From Choristoneura fumiferana (lineage: Eukaryota; Arthropoda; Insecta; Lepidoptera; Tortricidae): a stretch of 64,000 bases of DNA. Where the stretch lies: the NCBI RefSeq assembly GCF_025370935.1, contig NC_133494.1, positions 6,612,496 through 6,676,495 of the forward strand, in the 5' to 3' direction. Of this stretch, positions 46,259-58,300 are shown piece after piece. Position numbers and translations under genes: made by a program. Every line of letters begins with the position of its first letter. Position 1 is the first letter of the stretch. The notes under the pieces are model-generated. The model saw nothing but the letters and a program-made list of their open reading frames with translations, searched no databases and had not been told where the DNA came from.

Positions 46259-47462
46259 CTTGTTATCTATTATTGTCATGTGTTTTATGTACAATAAAGA
46301 GTTCTACAACAGACTAAAATACCGTAATGAAAATCTCTATTACAATTATTATGAATAATATGACTTTTCGAAGCCTGATGTAGTCCATTGCCGGCCAAAG
46401 GCCTCTTCTTCTTTCTGCCACTTGTCTTTCTCAAGTTCATGCTCCTAACACTCGATTTCGTAATATGAGTCCATGGCCTTGTTAGCGAATTCATTATCCA
46501 TAAATAATCGAGAAGACTTTTCTGAATATAATTTTGTTTATTTTATTACCTTCACTGCAATATTTCTTACGGAAAAAGTTATGCGTCGTTGGTGGTTTAT
46601 TTCTGTACAGCGTTATAGCACATCAATCACGCCCAAGTCACTCAAGCAATAATACTATATTTCGGAAAATATTATTATTTCTGAGTAAGAAATGTTCGGG
46701 ATTCAATATCAAGAGCCTCTCGAGACTTCAATAACCGTAAGCTAATTATAAATATTCCCTCATTCCCTACTCGAAGAATTTGTGGAAAGTTTCAACAGGA
46801 ACCTTTATTGATAAACTCGTTTCGATTTAGTGGAAGTAAATAAAATATAATTAATTGTTTTTCGTGAAAGTTTTCCTTTTATTTACTACAATATGTTTAG
46901 TATAGAAATTGACTTTGTTTATTAGTTTATTATATGCATGTGTGGAACTGTTTGTATATAGAGGTAATATCCATAATTACTGAATTATTCATAAAAATAA
47001 TTATTTTATATAAACACTAAAAAATAACTATACCGAACCGCTTTTTAAATTTCTGTCACTATCCTCCTGGGTCCTCGCGTACTTTATAAAGGACTAATTA
47101 ACACTAAGAATAACGGCGGAATGTACTTTATAAATTACAAATTGTTAATTGAATAAATAATTCTAAGAATTTTGAAATAATATCCGAAATAACAAAGCAG
47201 GTCAACCACGTCTATGTTTTAAGCACTAAGTTTGTTAAAAAACATCAGGACTCAGCGAGCTATTGTTAAACTGAGAAAGTGAGGAAACTTCAAGAGATTC
47301 AGATAAAGTTTAACGTACTTACAGAAAAAATATAGTCTACGTATAAACAAGTGTTTTTTTTAGGAGTGGAGAAGAAAAATGTTGAACTGTCCAAATAGCT
47401 AATTAATTATATGTGCCGGACTCGCGCACAAAAAAAACTGTATAATACTTATCATTGCTTTT
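46259..47462. other. Intronic stretch with retroelement scraps
   Basis: GTTTTATGTACAATAAAGAG (46280) is a LINE-type 3' end. GTCCATTGCCGGCCAAAGGC and GCCACTTGTCTTTCTCAAGT (46383-46440) are words of an RTE-like tail in reverse. The rest is AT-rich with no exon signal. Confidence 0.45.
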
Positions 47463-47880
47463 TAGGGTTCCGTACCTCGAAAGGAAAAAAGGAACCCTTA
47501 TGGGATCACTTTGTTGTCTGTCAAGACCCTTTTTCTCAGGAACGCGTGGAGGTATCAAGCTGAAATTTATATCAAATACTCAAGTCTACTGTCCCTTGGA
47601 GCTGTGAAAAAATAAAACTTCTAAGCCAACGCAATCAAAAGATACAGCCGTTTATGCCGCAAATTTCCGCAAATTTTCGAAACTCCCAAAGGAATCAAAA
47701 CCTACAGGGTACTTCTCGTGAACTCAGAATCTTGAAATTTGGTACGAAACAACGTCTTATAGCACAGATAAAGGGGAAAATTGCGAAAACCGTAAATTTT
47801 TAGTTACGTCATAATATAATAAAAGAAATATACGAAACCCTCGGTGCGCGAGTCCGACTCGCACTTGGCCTGTTTTTTTA
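47463..47880 (-). repeat. GGTTCCG dispersed repeat, minus orientation, divergent subfamily
   Basis: It starts TTAGGGTTCCGTACCTCGAA, has AGGAACCCTTATGGGATCAC, a single GTCTGTC instead of a long run, and ends TACGAAACCCTCGGTGCGCG and AGTCCGACTCGCACTTGGCC. Closest to 18107-18664 among the copies here. Confidence 0.7.
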
Positions 47881-47934
47881 ATACTTTAGAGTACTACTAT
47901 AAACAATCCAGTAATTTCATAGTTACAAGTTTGA

Positions 47935-48560
47935 TATAATAATTTATTTATTTCATAACATTTACACGGCATTACAGATATACATCCAATTCACCGTAAA
48001 ACTAAAAAAACTAACAAAATTAAAAATTAGCATTTAACTAGTAAACTATTTAACAAGACAAGACATAGCTCACTTAACGCTCGATTTCCTTTTATCCATC
48101 TCACAAAACCTAAAGCATTCACTGCACACTGCCGACAGTCTCCCAGCTAACAGGTCAAGGTCCGGCACGGATACCAAAAACGCATTAAGCATCGCCAGCG
48201 CCCGGGGGAGCGGCGAGCCTCTGCGCGCCGCGGTGCGCGCCGCCGGCACCGCCAGCAGGGCGCGAGCCCGCGGCCGCAGCTCGATCCGAGGGATGTTCGG
48301 AACAAACAATCGCACTAGTCTAGCGACTAGCTCAGGGCAGTCCGACTCGCCACGAAGTATGCGACATGTTGTCATCAACAGCGAGTGATTGCGTCGCACC
48401 TCGAGAGAGTTCAAGCCGAGAGCGCCTAACAAAAACTGAGTTGGATACAAAAATGGGTAATACCCATAATTTTTTTTGTATAAGAATCTTAGAAAAGCCT
48501 TCTGGACTTTTTTAAGAGCAGGGCATATGTGGACTCATAGGGCCTCCATATAATATCCAT
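47935..48560 (-). mobile_element. Jockey-like LINE, 5'-truncated 3' end
   Basis: The 3' region on the minus strand includes an untranslated tail with an AAATAAATAAA motif (about 47940) and the coding end described next. The body and reverse transcriptase domain are missing. The segment is GC-rich compared with the intron around it. Confidence 0.75.
48070..48533 (-). pseudogene. Jockey-like reverse transcriptase C-terminus
   Basis: The minus frame is open from about 48533 to TAA at 48070. It reads PALKKVQKAFLRFLYKKNYG and YYPFLYPTQFLLGALGLNSL, then RRNHSLLMTTCRILRGESDC, and a GC-rich Ala/Arg stretch (RARALLAVPAARTAARRGSP), ending SVPDLDLLAGR and a short tail. I know this block as the C-terminal end of lepidopteran Jockey/CR1-group reverse transcriptases. 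It is undamaged by stops over about 150 codons, so the insertion may be fairly young. It is antisense to gene 2 and lacks the catalytic domain. Confidence 0.85.
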
Positions 48561-49034
48561 ATAATATTAGGTATACGCGTAGGTTACTCTGACTATATAT
48601 TTGTATAATATGTATCCATTATGGTTATTATTAAGAATATGTAATTATAAAATATAGATATTTATAATTAAAGCAATATTATCACGAATCACACATTAAG
48701 TAAAGTGACAGAAGATTTATCACATGAACTTTCTTACTACTTTGCGCTAATGCCTCTGAAGTGTACTTCCGTGCCTAATCTTACTTTGGCGGACGTCGAT
48801 TAGCTTGTATTTATGAAATTCAGAGGCAGCTGAGGGAGCAGAAAAAATATTAATGGTATCAGGGAGTACCTTTAATGTCAAAAAGTTATAGCTACTCATT
48901 TAAATACAGTTTACGTATGCGTAGGTATATGTCAGGGGTAGCTAACCATTTCATAAAAAAACATGTTTATTTACCCAAATTACTAATAGGTAATAAGCGT
49001 GGTTACAATATTTTACTTTGAAGAGTTCCCTCCA

Positions 49035-49197
49035 TCCATTCATCAGATCCTGATTTGGTAACAGTGGGACCTAATTGAAAGTGCCACTTTTATCGACGAA
49101 AAAAACATCGGTTTTTAAATGACGGACTTCAGAGTTAACAAATATTTAATAAAACAACCGAATTGGTAACATCGTTCTGTTTTGAAATCGGTTAAAA
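49035..49197. repeat. Dispersed repeat B fragment
   Basis: CATCAGATCCTGATTTGGTA, GTGGGACCTAATTGAA and CAACCGAATTGGTAACATCG, ending in GAAATCGGTTAAAAC. It matches the right end of 32876-33575 in the same orientation. Confidence 0.6.
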
Positions 49198-49237
49198 CAA
49201 GTGTTTGTATTAATCAGGGATAGTGTAGTTTTCTATA

Positions 49238-49584
49238 AATGAACGAATTTTAATATCGGCTCAGTACTCGTAGGTACGTACCGATATAAATAATTATACT
49301 CTCTTCTCCTCTACATACAAACAACCATACAAAGCTTACCTCTTTGTTATACTAGTTCAATTATAGATTGCTTTAAACCACTATTTTAATATATTATATA
49401 ATTATATATTTTTCCTCACCCACATGTCAAAGTCCTCTTAAATAATGGTACAGAAGTGTTTATTCAAGTTGTATGATAATAGTGAAAATACAGGTTGTGT
49501 GTATAATGCTGTTTAAAGAAAAGCGTGCCAAACGACTGTACGTAAAAGAAAAAACGTAAATGTCTTCTTCAGTTTTTTATGAAG
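49238..49584 (+). repeat. Tandem duplication, unit 1 (347 bp)
   Basis: From AATGAACGAATTTTAATATC to TTTTTTATGAAG. The next unit starts at once and is split by a transposon. This unit keeps the uninterrupted site GGTACGTACCG. Confidence 0.85.
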
Positions 49585-50803
49585 AATGAACGAATTTTAA
49601 TATCGGCTCAGTACTCGTAGGTGTACATGTCGGCGGCCGATCGTAAAATCCGCCAGATCACGAAATTCCTAGGCATATCGTGAAACGCCGCCATTTCATG
49701 ATATGCCTAAACGTTGGCCAGGCATATCACGATGTGCCTGAGAAATAATACGGCAGATCGATTAGAGCAACGACGACGATTTTCCTAGCTCTATACCGGG
49801 CACATCGTAAAATAGTTTCTTGTTTGGCCACTGGTGGCGCTGCGTATGCAATGGCGGCCGTGACCAGCTGACCGCCCGTGTTTGTTTAGCGCGTGAAAAA
49901 TGTCGGCGTCGCAACAAAATGATCTTTAAACCGAAAATAGTGATTGAATTCAAAATAGAAGTGCAAAAGAAGCTTTTGAACATCAGCTCCGTTCTTTTTA
50001 TGTGAATCAAACGGATTCTGTGCACAATGTGTAAAAACCATGGACGTCTGCCCGTATTTTAGAGGTTAGAATTTTGTTGGTAAATAAAGTATTCACTAGT
50101 TGTTATTTATTTATATAGAAAAATTTAGGTACGACGAGCGAAGCGAGGAGTGGTTAGTATTAATTGTGATCACGACGCACGAGCCGAGCGAGCGAAGCGA
50201 GCGTGCCGCGGCAGCGGCCGGCGAAGTGCCAGAACCGATATGGCGGCGTTTCATGATATGCCTAGGAATTTCATGATCTGCCTAAACTGGCCAAATCATG
50301 AAATGGCGGCGCTTCATGATATGCCTAGGAGTTTCATGATCTGCCTAAACGTCACTAGGCAAATCGCTAAACGGTGAGTTTTGAACGATATGGCGGATGT
50401 CCCTTAGCCAATTCATGAAATGGCGGCATTTCACGATATGCCTAGGAATTTCGTGATCTGGCGGATTTTACGATCGGCCGCCGACATACATACCGATATA
50501 AATAATTATACTCTCTTCTCCTCTACATACAAACAACCATACAAAGCTTACCTCTTTGTTATACTAGTTCAATTATAGATTGCTTTAAACCACTATTTTA
50601 ATATATTATATAATTATATATTTTTCCTCACCCACATGTTAAAGTCCTCTTAAATAATGGTACAGAAGTGTTTATTCAAGTTGTATGTTAATAGTGAAAA
50701 TACAGGCTGTGGGTATAATGCTAAGTTTAAAGTTTAAAAGCGTGCCAAACGACTGTACCTAAAAGATAAACGTAAATGTCTTCTTCAGCCCTTTTTATGA
50801 CTC
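49585..50803 (+). repeat. Tandem duplication, unit 2, split by a transposon
   Basis: 49585-49627 equals the start of unit 1, and 50491-50803 equals its rest, with few substitutions and small indels. The 859-bp element between them entered after the duplication, or at least into only one unit. Confidence 0.85.
49628..50486. mobile_element. 859-bp TIR element with repeated palindromic words (reference copy)
   Basis: The termini TGTCGGCGGCCGATCGTAAA and its inverted form ending CGGCCGCCGACA match for about 50 bases with few mismatches, and related words extend further inward. TACA on both sides (49624-49627, 50487-50490) looks like a 4-base target duplication. The right half holds several copies of a unit of about 60 bases containing TGGCGGCGTTTCATGATATG, CCTAGGAATTTCATGATCTG and CCTAAACTGGCCAAATCATG. 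The middle is GC-rich with GAGCGAAGCGAG words. No transposase is seen: ORFs are short and repetitive. Copies also at 1-202 and 54227-54934. The class is uncertain. Confidence 0.8.
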
Positions 50804-51614
50804 CGTAGACTACGAAGAACTTGTTTATTTCTGCTATATCAGTCCGTCTGTGTGTCTTTCCGTTTATCCATCTGCGGAGCTATAATTTGGCGCTCACTGT
50901 GACGTTGAAACAAAAAACCATGACTTAGTGCTCGCAAAGTAAAGAATATAACTACGATAGAACTAAGTCCTTCTAATAATAAATAATGCAGCACCATTAG
51001 AGGGGACTAATGAAGAAAAGGTCACGTTATTAATGATTTAAGCTGACCCTCCGATTTGAAAGGCCATTGTAAGAGCACATAACAATCCTGTGGTACGAGG
51101 CATCCCTTAATGACAGACAGTTTCGACTAGCTTGGTCTTATAGTTAGTGATGTACCGGATATCCGCGAGAAAAATAAAACCACATCCCTTTCCTTTTATT
51201 TTCAGCGTATATAAATGGATCTTTTAAAACATGCATAAATAAATCTTTAATATTAAAGTTTGATTTGCAGGCAACAACGAAATAACTACTGTGTGATAAA
51301 GAACTTAATGAACGTGGCAAAAAACGAAACTAACGCGGCTAATCTATAAAACTTAACTGTTTACAGTTCGCCGTGAATATCGCTGTTTGTAACTTTTGTT
51401 CGTGTTTTTTTGTTTATAAATATACCTAAAGCTCATAGTAATAATTCAATAATAAAAATAAAATAAAACCCTTCTTCAAACGTCCGTCACCCACGTTCAT
51501 TAAGATCTTTGTTGCAGAACTATATTGTATATTAATACTTTCAAAGTAATATTTTTACTTTTAATAATCACTTTGTTTGACACAGTTGCAATCGTAAACA
51601 CTGGAGTAGTCTTA
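50804..51614. other. Unassigned intronic stretch
   Basis: AT-rich; no exon or repeat recognised, apart from GTCCGTCTGTGTGTCTTTCC at about 50844, which recalls the GTCT part of the GGTTCCG repeat. Confidence 0.35.
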
Positions 51615-51755
51615 GGGGCTGTTTCACCATCCATTGATTAGCGTTAACCGACGGTTAAATGTGATGCCGTCTCCGTCTATTCAAACAAAACAAATAGAGA
51701 CGGCATCACACCTAACCGCCAGTTAACACTAATCAATGGATGGTAAAACAGCCCC
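51615..51755. mobile_element. 141-bp MITE, PIF/Harbinger-like
   Basis: GGGGCTGTTTTACCATCCAT-type termini (left GGGGCTGTTTCACCATCCAT) are inverted at the right end. Arms of about 60 bases include ATTGATTAG/CTAATCAAT and GATGCCGTCTC/GAGACGGCATC. TTA stands on both sides, the usual PIF/Harbinger target duplication. Copy at 5284-5427. Confidence 0.85.
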
Positions 51756-52334
51756 TTAGTCTAGGTGATCAAAAATGATCACGACAAGTTACACGTGCGT
51801 GTTTAAATGATAGGTATTGTCAAGGTCACACGTAGCAGCCCTAAAGAAAAATAACTATTCGGTTCAAAACGCTAATAATCAGTATTCGCATTCGCATCCG
51901 CGGATAAATATATATATCTTAATGATCTTGCACATCACTACTCACAATAGCGCTGTGAAGCGAAATTCTAAATCTATACCGTTTTGTATTAGAAGAGTCT
52001 ATTTTCAGACCGTATCGTTATTACCTATTTGCTACCTCATTCAAGGATTTTTATACCGTAGTTCCTTCAGATTCCAGTATTTTGCGTATTTTGTTTATGC
52101 TACTATGGTTTGAAGCCATGTTATGCTTTAAATGGGGATCTATTTTTAGGTAGTTCAAATTATTTCCTTTAACCAGCTTTAACCAGAGGCATCGCTTACG
52201 CATTGAATGTGGCAGCCAAATGAATTTCCGGGATTTTATTATGTTCCCATCCCATGGATATTGTCAATACGTCGTATTCACTTAGGTTGTAAGACGAGCA
52301 CACTTACAATAGTAGATTGATAACCAAGGGTGGA

Positions 52335-52450
52335 AAGTGACCCATTTCACCCGAGATATTTCTGGCGCTCGAACGAAGTGAGAGCGCCAATAGTTCGAGG
52401 GGAAATGGGTAATTTCACCCGAGTTAGACACTCTACTTTTCATTTCGACT
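52335..52450. repeat. Nested hairpin sequence
   Basis: TGGCGCTC...GAGAGCGCCA (52363-52389) is enclosed by ACCCATTTCACCC and GGGGAAATGGGT. It looks like a piece of a dispersed repeat with AACGAAGTGAGAGCGCC words. Confidence 0.5.
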
Positions 52451-52504
52451 GTGAGGAAAGTAAAATACTACAAAAAATTAGAATAATAATAAATTAAATT
52501 TACT

Positions 52505-52775
52505 GATATGCAACCTCCAACCTTTTCGCACTGGCCACTTGCCACGGCCGACTATAAAAAAAATCGAGTTGGTCACGACGACACGAAGAAGTTTGACCTT
52601 TGTTACTTATTTATATATTCCATCTCTTTCTTTCACATTTCAAGAATGACTTCCACCTTTTTCTTAACCTATCTAAAGAAAGAGATGGAATATATTTGTA
52701 ACATAATAAAAGTCAAATTTCTTATTTCAAACGGATGTTTGGCGTTCAACCTCCAGAGTTATAGATATATAAACT
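52505..52775. mobile_element. Probable foldback MITE
   Basis: 52590-52634 (TTTGACCTTTGTTACTTATT, then TATATTCCATCTCTTTCTTT) is inverted at 52675-52723 with a few mismatches. CAACCTCCA occurs near both outer borders, but as a direct repeat. The 96-codon ORF here is not protein-like. Confidence 0.55.
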
Positions 52776-52779
52776 CCTT

Positions 52780-53495
52780 GGTCACGACGTGTATCTAGAT
52801 GGCCAGGCCGAAACGTGAAAAAAAGTGTCATTGACGTAACTCAACTATCGTAAAAATAAAAATAAATTACTTTTCAACCTAGAGATGAAATTGCAATTTT
52901 CCACCCGACTATCTATCCATGAAAATTTATCTTTCCAAACAGGAGAGATGAAAAATATTGTAACTCTTTTTCAAACGTATCAAATCATATTAATCATAGT
53001 CATAGTTTGGCGAAATTAGTTATGTAAATAAAATTATGTACCTTTTTTTGAGAATAAATTAAAAAAAAATGGTTTTATGGCGAAGGAGTAAGAAACGCAT
53101 ACGCACGTGCATGCATGCACAAACTATTGCATTTGCGATATGAAAACTTAGATAGACTTATATCAGGCAGCATTGGTGTAATGGTATTATTTAACCTTTT
53201 CGACGCCAACGTCTCATAATTATACCTACGCACCCCAGGTTCCACGCGAACGATCTATCCTATTTATACGTCCATTACTTCAATGCAAAAGCAAGATTAG
53301 TCAATTGTGTTAAGGTTTAATTTTAGGCATTGCAACATACAAGCCTGGCGGTGATGTCTTTTGTATTTGACGTGGCGGTGAAAAGGTTAAAAACGCAGTT
53401 GAATATTTCCTTCAGTAGTTTACGAATAAGTATTTCGTCTGCAGACAGTTTTTAATTAGGACTCTAAAACATGTTATTCAGGATCCTCACAAGCC
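52780..53495. other. Unassigned intronic stretch
   Basis: No exon or repeat recognised. CACGTGCATGCATGCACAAA at 53103 is a short palindromic patch. Confidence 0.35.
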
Positions 53496-53498
53496 AAT

Positions 53499-53776
53499 AT
53501 AACCGTCCCACATCTGAATACAAGCCTCCTTTCAAAAAGACACGGCTAAGGCCGTAGTTTCCATGCGGTTTCAATGCAAATTAGGAACTTCACACACAAC
53601 ATTTAACTATTTTCTATGTGTTTTCATGTTTTTTATGATGTTTATTTTATTAAATAGTAAATGTCAAATGAAATTTCACATAGAAATTCCGAAAAACCCA
53701 AGAGATGTGAGCCCGAATTTGAAACCACGACCCTCAGCTTGAGAGGCCACAGATCAAATCACTAGGCCACCACGGT
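53499..53776 (-). mobile_element. tRNA-derived SINE, minus orientation
   Basis: On the minus strand it begins CCGTGGTGGCCTAGTGATTT (A-box region) with GGTTTCAAATTCGGGCTCAC (B-box region), then a body, and ends in AAGGAGGCTTGTATTCAG. The layout equals that of 62651-62963, but the sequence is much more diverged. The GAT tail is lost. Confidence 0.65.
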
Positions 53777-53789
53777 TTTTTTGTATTTC

Positions 53790-54226
53790 ATTAACTAATA
53801 ATAATATTATTACATTTGTGTATCTGAATTCCTCTGATAAAATAATGCTTTCATCCCTTATACTCGAACATTTTTAAGTACTTAATTGGATAGCTGTTCA
53901 GTAATAATTAGCTCTTACAGAAGATTAAAACTTTAAAGCCGATTAATGAAACGCTCAGAATACTTTAATAAAATTATTTGGCAATTCTATGAATTTATTG
54001 GACAAAAGCTATTATTATCGTTGGAAAAAATATTGAAGTTGGAAAAAATATTTAATGAAAACATAAAATAATAATAATAATCAAATATGCGAAGCAATCA
54101 GCCCACCTATTGCTTACCTTGTAATGCTCTCTCTGTGTAGGTACCTATTTTCTGCTGTACTTACTATTGTGGTGTACAATAAATAGTCATTACGAGTATA
54201 TTGGATCGTAATACTTGTAAAATATA
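53790..54226. other. Unassigned intronic stretch
   Basis: TACTTACTATTGTGGTGTAC with AATAAA at about 54158-54183 resembles the LINE tail seen at 22205. Otherwise nothing. Confidence 0.35.
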
Positions 54227-54934
54227 TGTCGGCGGCCGACCGTAAAATCCGCCAGATCACGAAATTTCTAGGCATATCTGGCGCCATTGATGCGCCATGC
54301 TCTGGCGCCATTTCATGATATGCCTAAAATTTGGCCAGAAAGTTGCCTAAAAGTTGAGAAACAATACGGCAAATCGATTAGAGCAACGCATTCGTCGATA
54401 TTCCTTCCTAGCTCTATACTCGTACCGGGTACATTGTAAAATACCTACTTTTCTCTATAATCAAAAATAATTTAGGTTCGACGAGCGAAGCGAGGAAGTG
54501 GTTAGTATGAATTGTGACTACAACGCACGAGCCGAGCGAGCAAAGCGAGCGTGTCGCGGTAGCGACCGCCGAAGTGCTAAAACCGAATTAAGCTGTTAAA
54601 ACTATTGTTTGATCGAAATTTACTTTATATTTTTTCTAAGTCCTGGCTCCTTAAGCTTGAAATTTTGTAAGTTCAAAATCCGATATAGCGGCGTTTCATG
54701 AAATGCGTAGGAATTTCATGATCCGCCTAAACTGGACAAATTATGAAATGGCGGTGTTTCATGATATGCCTAGGAATTTCATGATCTGCCTAAACGACAC
54801 TGGGCAAATTGTTAAACGGTGAGTTTTTAATGATATATGGCGGATGTCACTTAGCCAAACCATGAAATGGCGCCAGATCACAATAACACCTAGGAATTTC
54901 GTGATCTGGCGGATTGTACAATCGGCCGCCGATG
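54227..54934. mobile_element. TIR element with repeated palindromic words, third copy
   Basis: It starts TGTCGGCGGCCGACCGTAAA and ends CGGCCGCCGA with the last bases lost. CGACGAGCGAAGCGAGGAAG and GAGCGAGCAAAGCGAGCGTG mark the middle, and the ATGATATGCCTAGGAATTTC units the right part. About 150 bases shorter than 49628-50486, and more diverged. It lies directly before another inverted-repeat element. Confidence 0.8.
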
Positions 54935-54963
54935 TCGCCCAGATGATGATGACGTGATGTTGT

Positions 54964-55390
54964 CCAGTAGCCGCCAGTGATAAATATCACACCATACCTC
55001 TAATAATTAAATACCGTTTATATAATATAGTACACTGTGACAGTAGTCTAATATCCTTGTACCAACTCGTATTACATTTTATTACGTAAGATACAGTATC
55101 TTTTTCATTTCCTTATGTTTTACAGGTATAATAAAGTTTGTTTTTATAATTTCATAAATAATGCAAAGTAAATTAATTTAATACTTTAGTTATTTATAAA
55201 CTGATATTTCCTTGTTGAAAGTATTACAACTTAACTAGTAGACGTAAGAGCAATTACGATCCTCAGACGTAATAAAATGTAATACGAGTTGGTACAAGGA
55301 TATTAGACTACTGTCACAGTGTACTATATTATATAAACGGTATTTAATTATTAGAGGTATGGTGTGATATTTATCACTGGGGGCTACTGG
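54964..55390. mobile_element. MITE with 124-bp terminal inverted repeats
   Basis: 54964-55087 and 55267-55390 are inverted copies, almost without mismatch (CCAGTAGCC...AGTGATAAATATCACACC at the outer ends, ATTACATTTTATTACGT inside). The spacer is about 180 AT-rich bases. No ORF. High arm identity means it is young or recently gene-converted. No clear target duplication. Confidence 0.85.
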
Positions 55391-58300
55391 CACGTTCCAG
55401 GATTAAACAATTTATACCGTTTGTTATCGTTATAGGTGCCAGAATACCGTACATTTTAATACTAATTTGTTTCCCTCCCGTCACTAAAACGAATATGAAA
55501 TCTGAGTTATGGAGTTACCTCTAAAAATCGAAATGAGTCACAATTATCTCACCTTTAATCCAAGTATGAGAAGAATGTCTGCCCGAAAATTACAAAATCA
55601 GATTTTACTAATTATGTGAGAAGAGTATAACAATGATAAACATAACAGATTTACATAATTATTTCATTAGAACCCTTTTAAAATTTAGACATAAAACTAA
55701 CTTACGAACTAAAACCGCAAGGGTTTCCAAATCAAGCTTGCTAATACAGTAATTAAAAAGTTTCTTTCACCGCAACAGTTAATTTTAAAAATCTACGTGG
55801 TTTCCTGTCTATCCCTTCTCGTGTTTAAATTGCGCGGCAATGTAAATATTATTGCGCAAATTAAGAAAAAGTTTATTTACGCATAACAGTAAGCATTAAT
55901 TGATTATATTAAAATACTTACGTACGCTTGAAATTACTTTTACTTAATAAATATTTAGTCCTTTATTATGCATGATATAATATAACTTCAAAAATAAAAT
56001 CTGTGATTCACTAATGTATACGGTGCTATGTATTTTATAATAAAGATCCCTAACAATTTTTACATGTGACCTCATTGCGTACACATTTATTCTATTTATA
56101 CTTTATACACGTTGCCACGATACAGCTGATCTAGTTCAATTATTAGAATCACAGTTTTCCCAGATCAGTCATTAGAATGAATAAAAAAAAAATCTGACCG
56201 ATTTTTCGTAGTTAAATCGTGACGCTCAAAAACTCTTAGCAATGGGTCCCGACTGGTTGAACTTTAAATTAGCTACCAGAGTTCTAGACCACTAGGCTTA
56301 TTTTCTTCCTTTTAGTTTTGGCAGTCGGGTTTTTGATTTTTTTAATTTAATGTTTTTGCTTAATACGTACTGTCAATAGTTATAATTAAGATGTGTGTTA
56401 CATACAAATTGTATCAGTTCTGTCACTTTAAAGAAATGTGTACCTATTCTTACAGTTTTGAACTGCTGGACAAAATTATACCGGAAAGAACTAAATCCCC
56501 GTTCGAAAGATTTAGTATTATGATTCTTCGATTTAAAAACTCATTGAGTCCTTCGATTTAAAAAGTATTGCTGCAGGTGCAGTAGATTTTCCAGCTGAAA
56601 GCGTAATAGCCAGTAGGCAGTAATTGCTTTGAAACTTTCAAGAGTCGTTCAGATAAATGGCTGCCGACGAAAATGTGCAAAATATTTGTATGATTGAAAG
56701 AGGAAAACGATTCTTTCCAGTTTCATGGTCTGGGCTTCATTTTGGTATTTTTTTTTTGTTTCAAACGTAGATTTGAACACAGAAAAGTAACGTCTGTAGC
56801 AGGCATATCTTTTAAAAATGTAAAAAATACTCCTAAGCACATTTAATTTTGTACCTCAAATTAAGAGGTATATAATATGTAACTAAAGGTAGCAACAAAA
56901 AAAGAAGAAGAAGTAGGTACTAATACCTACTTTTTTTCAAAGTGGCATGAAAATATTGTCAAAATGTATGCTTTACATTATTTAAACGTCTCAGAAAACT
57001 GACAAAATAAGTTAAAAAAAAACATACGGTACATATCTATGTATTATTATGTTCCTTTGTGCGTTTTTATTGAACTGTTTGTAGTCGATAATATTTTAAC
57101 CCTAAACTTGGCAAAGTGAGTCAAGTGTACTGAATTCAAGCCTCGTTGGATTCTTGTAGAACTAACTTAAAAAAAATACATAAAAATGATTGAAAAAAAT
57201 AATCGTCGTCGTTTTAATAAAGGAACTTCTCTTTCCTGCCCGGTGAAAGTAAAATAACCAATAACTGTCTAATCCTGTGCATCTGGCGTTATATTTACAC
57301 AATAAGAAGGGTCCGCATAAAACTCCCCAAGGTTAGGCCCAGACTAATTTACGATTGTGTTCATTAGAACTGAATTAGGAAATTTGGAGAAACTTTGCAA
57401 TGGATCCGTTTCCTGACTAAATAGATTCCGAAAATAAATGGTGACCTCTTAGGAAAGGTAAAGGTAACAAATTGAGCATTTTATTATACTTTGCACCCTT
57501 GTAATCGTATTACGTCTTAAGTGGGGTGAATGGCCGGTACTTGAATTTTATTTGCGCATTTTCCCGAGTTCCTTTTGACCTCTCGCGAACCAAGTACGTT
57601 ATAGATATGGGCAGTTTATGCAGTTACGCGATAGGTAGCCCCATGCGACCAGTAGAGCCCTAATGTTTGGTTTGCAAAGCGGTAAAAGTCATATAGGCAG
57701 AGTGCTGCTCACGTACTAAAGGTGTGATCATCAAATATTTATAAGGTGAAGAAATTTTTGGGAGCATAGCATAACGCATTTCATTAGCATCTTTTTTAGC
57801 ACATTTCGTATCTTTGAGGGTTTTAAGAGCATAACGATGTCTTAGTTCACATTCGTACTAATTACGAAAAAAAAAAAAATTTTACTTTTTTATTGCCATA
57901 TATTAAATGAAATTCTGTGTCGTTTGCTCATCTCATAAATCTGTAAAGTCTTCTCCTACTATTAAAAACAATATGACATAATACTAACAGCGACGGATGC
58001 GTGTAATATAATACTAAAATCCATTCTTTTTTTAATCTACATCCACCCTAAGAGCATTAGAGCATATATTTAGTCCCATTGAAAAGTTATACTTTCTTGC
58101 TTGCATTAATAAATTAAGCAGTTTTAGTACAAAAAAAAATTGGGACACGTTCGTCATTAAAGACACTTCTGCTTGTACTTGTTATCTGCCCAAACATATT
58201 AAGCCATTTTAATACGATCCGTTCTAAAATGTAGGTATTGAAGATACCATTGTTTTAAGTGCCGATGGTTAAATTGTATCCTATTATTTTATTAAGCATT

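Noticed and set aside
49628..50486. CRISPR-like array because of regularly repeated words
   Set aside because: Repeats are contiguous parts of a transposon end in mixed orientation, spacers are not unique, and the host is an animal.
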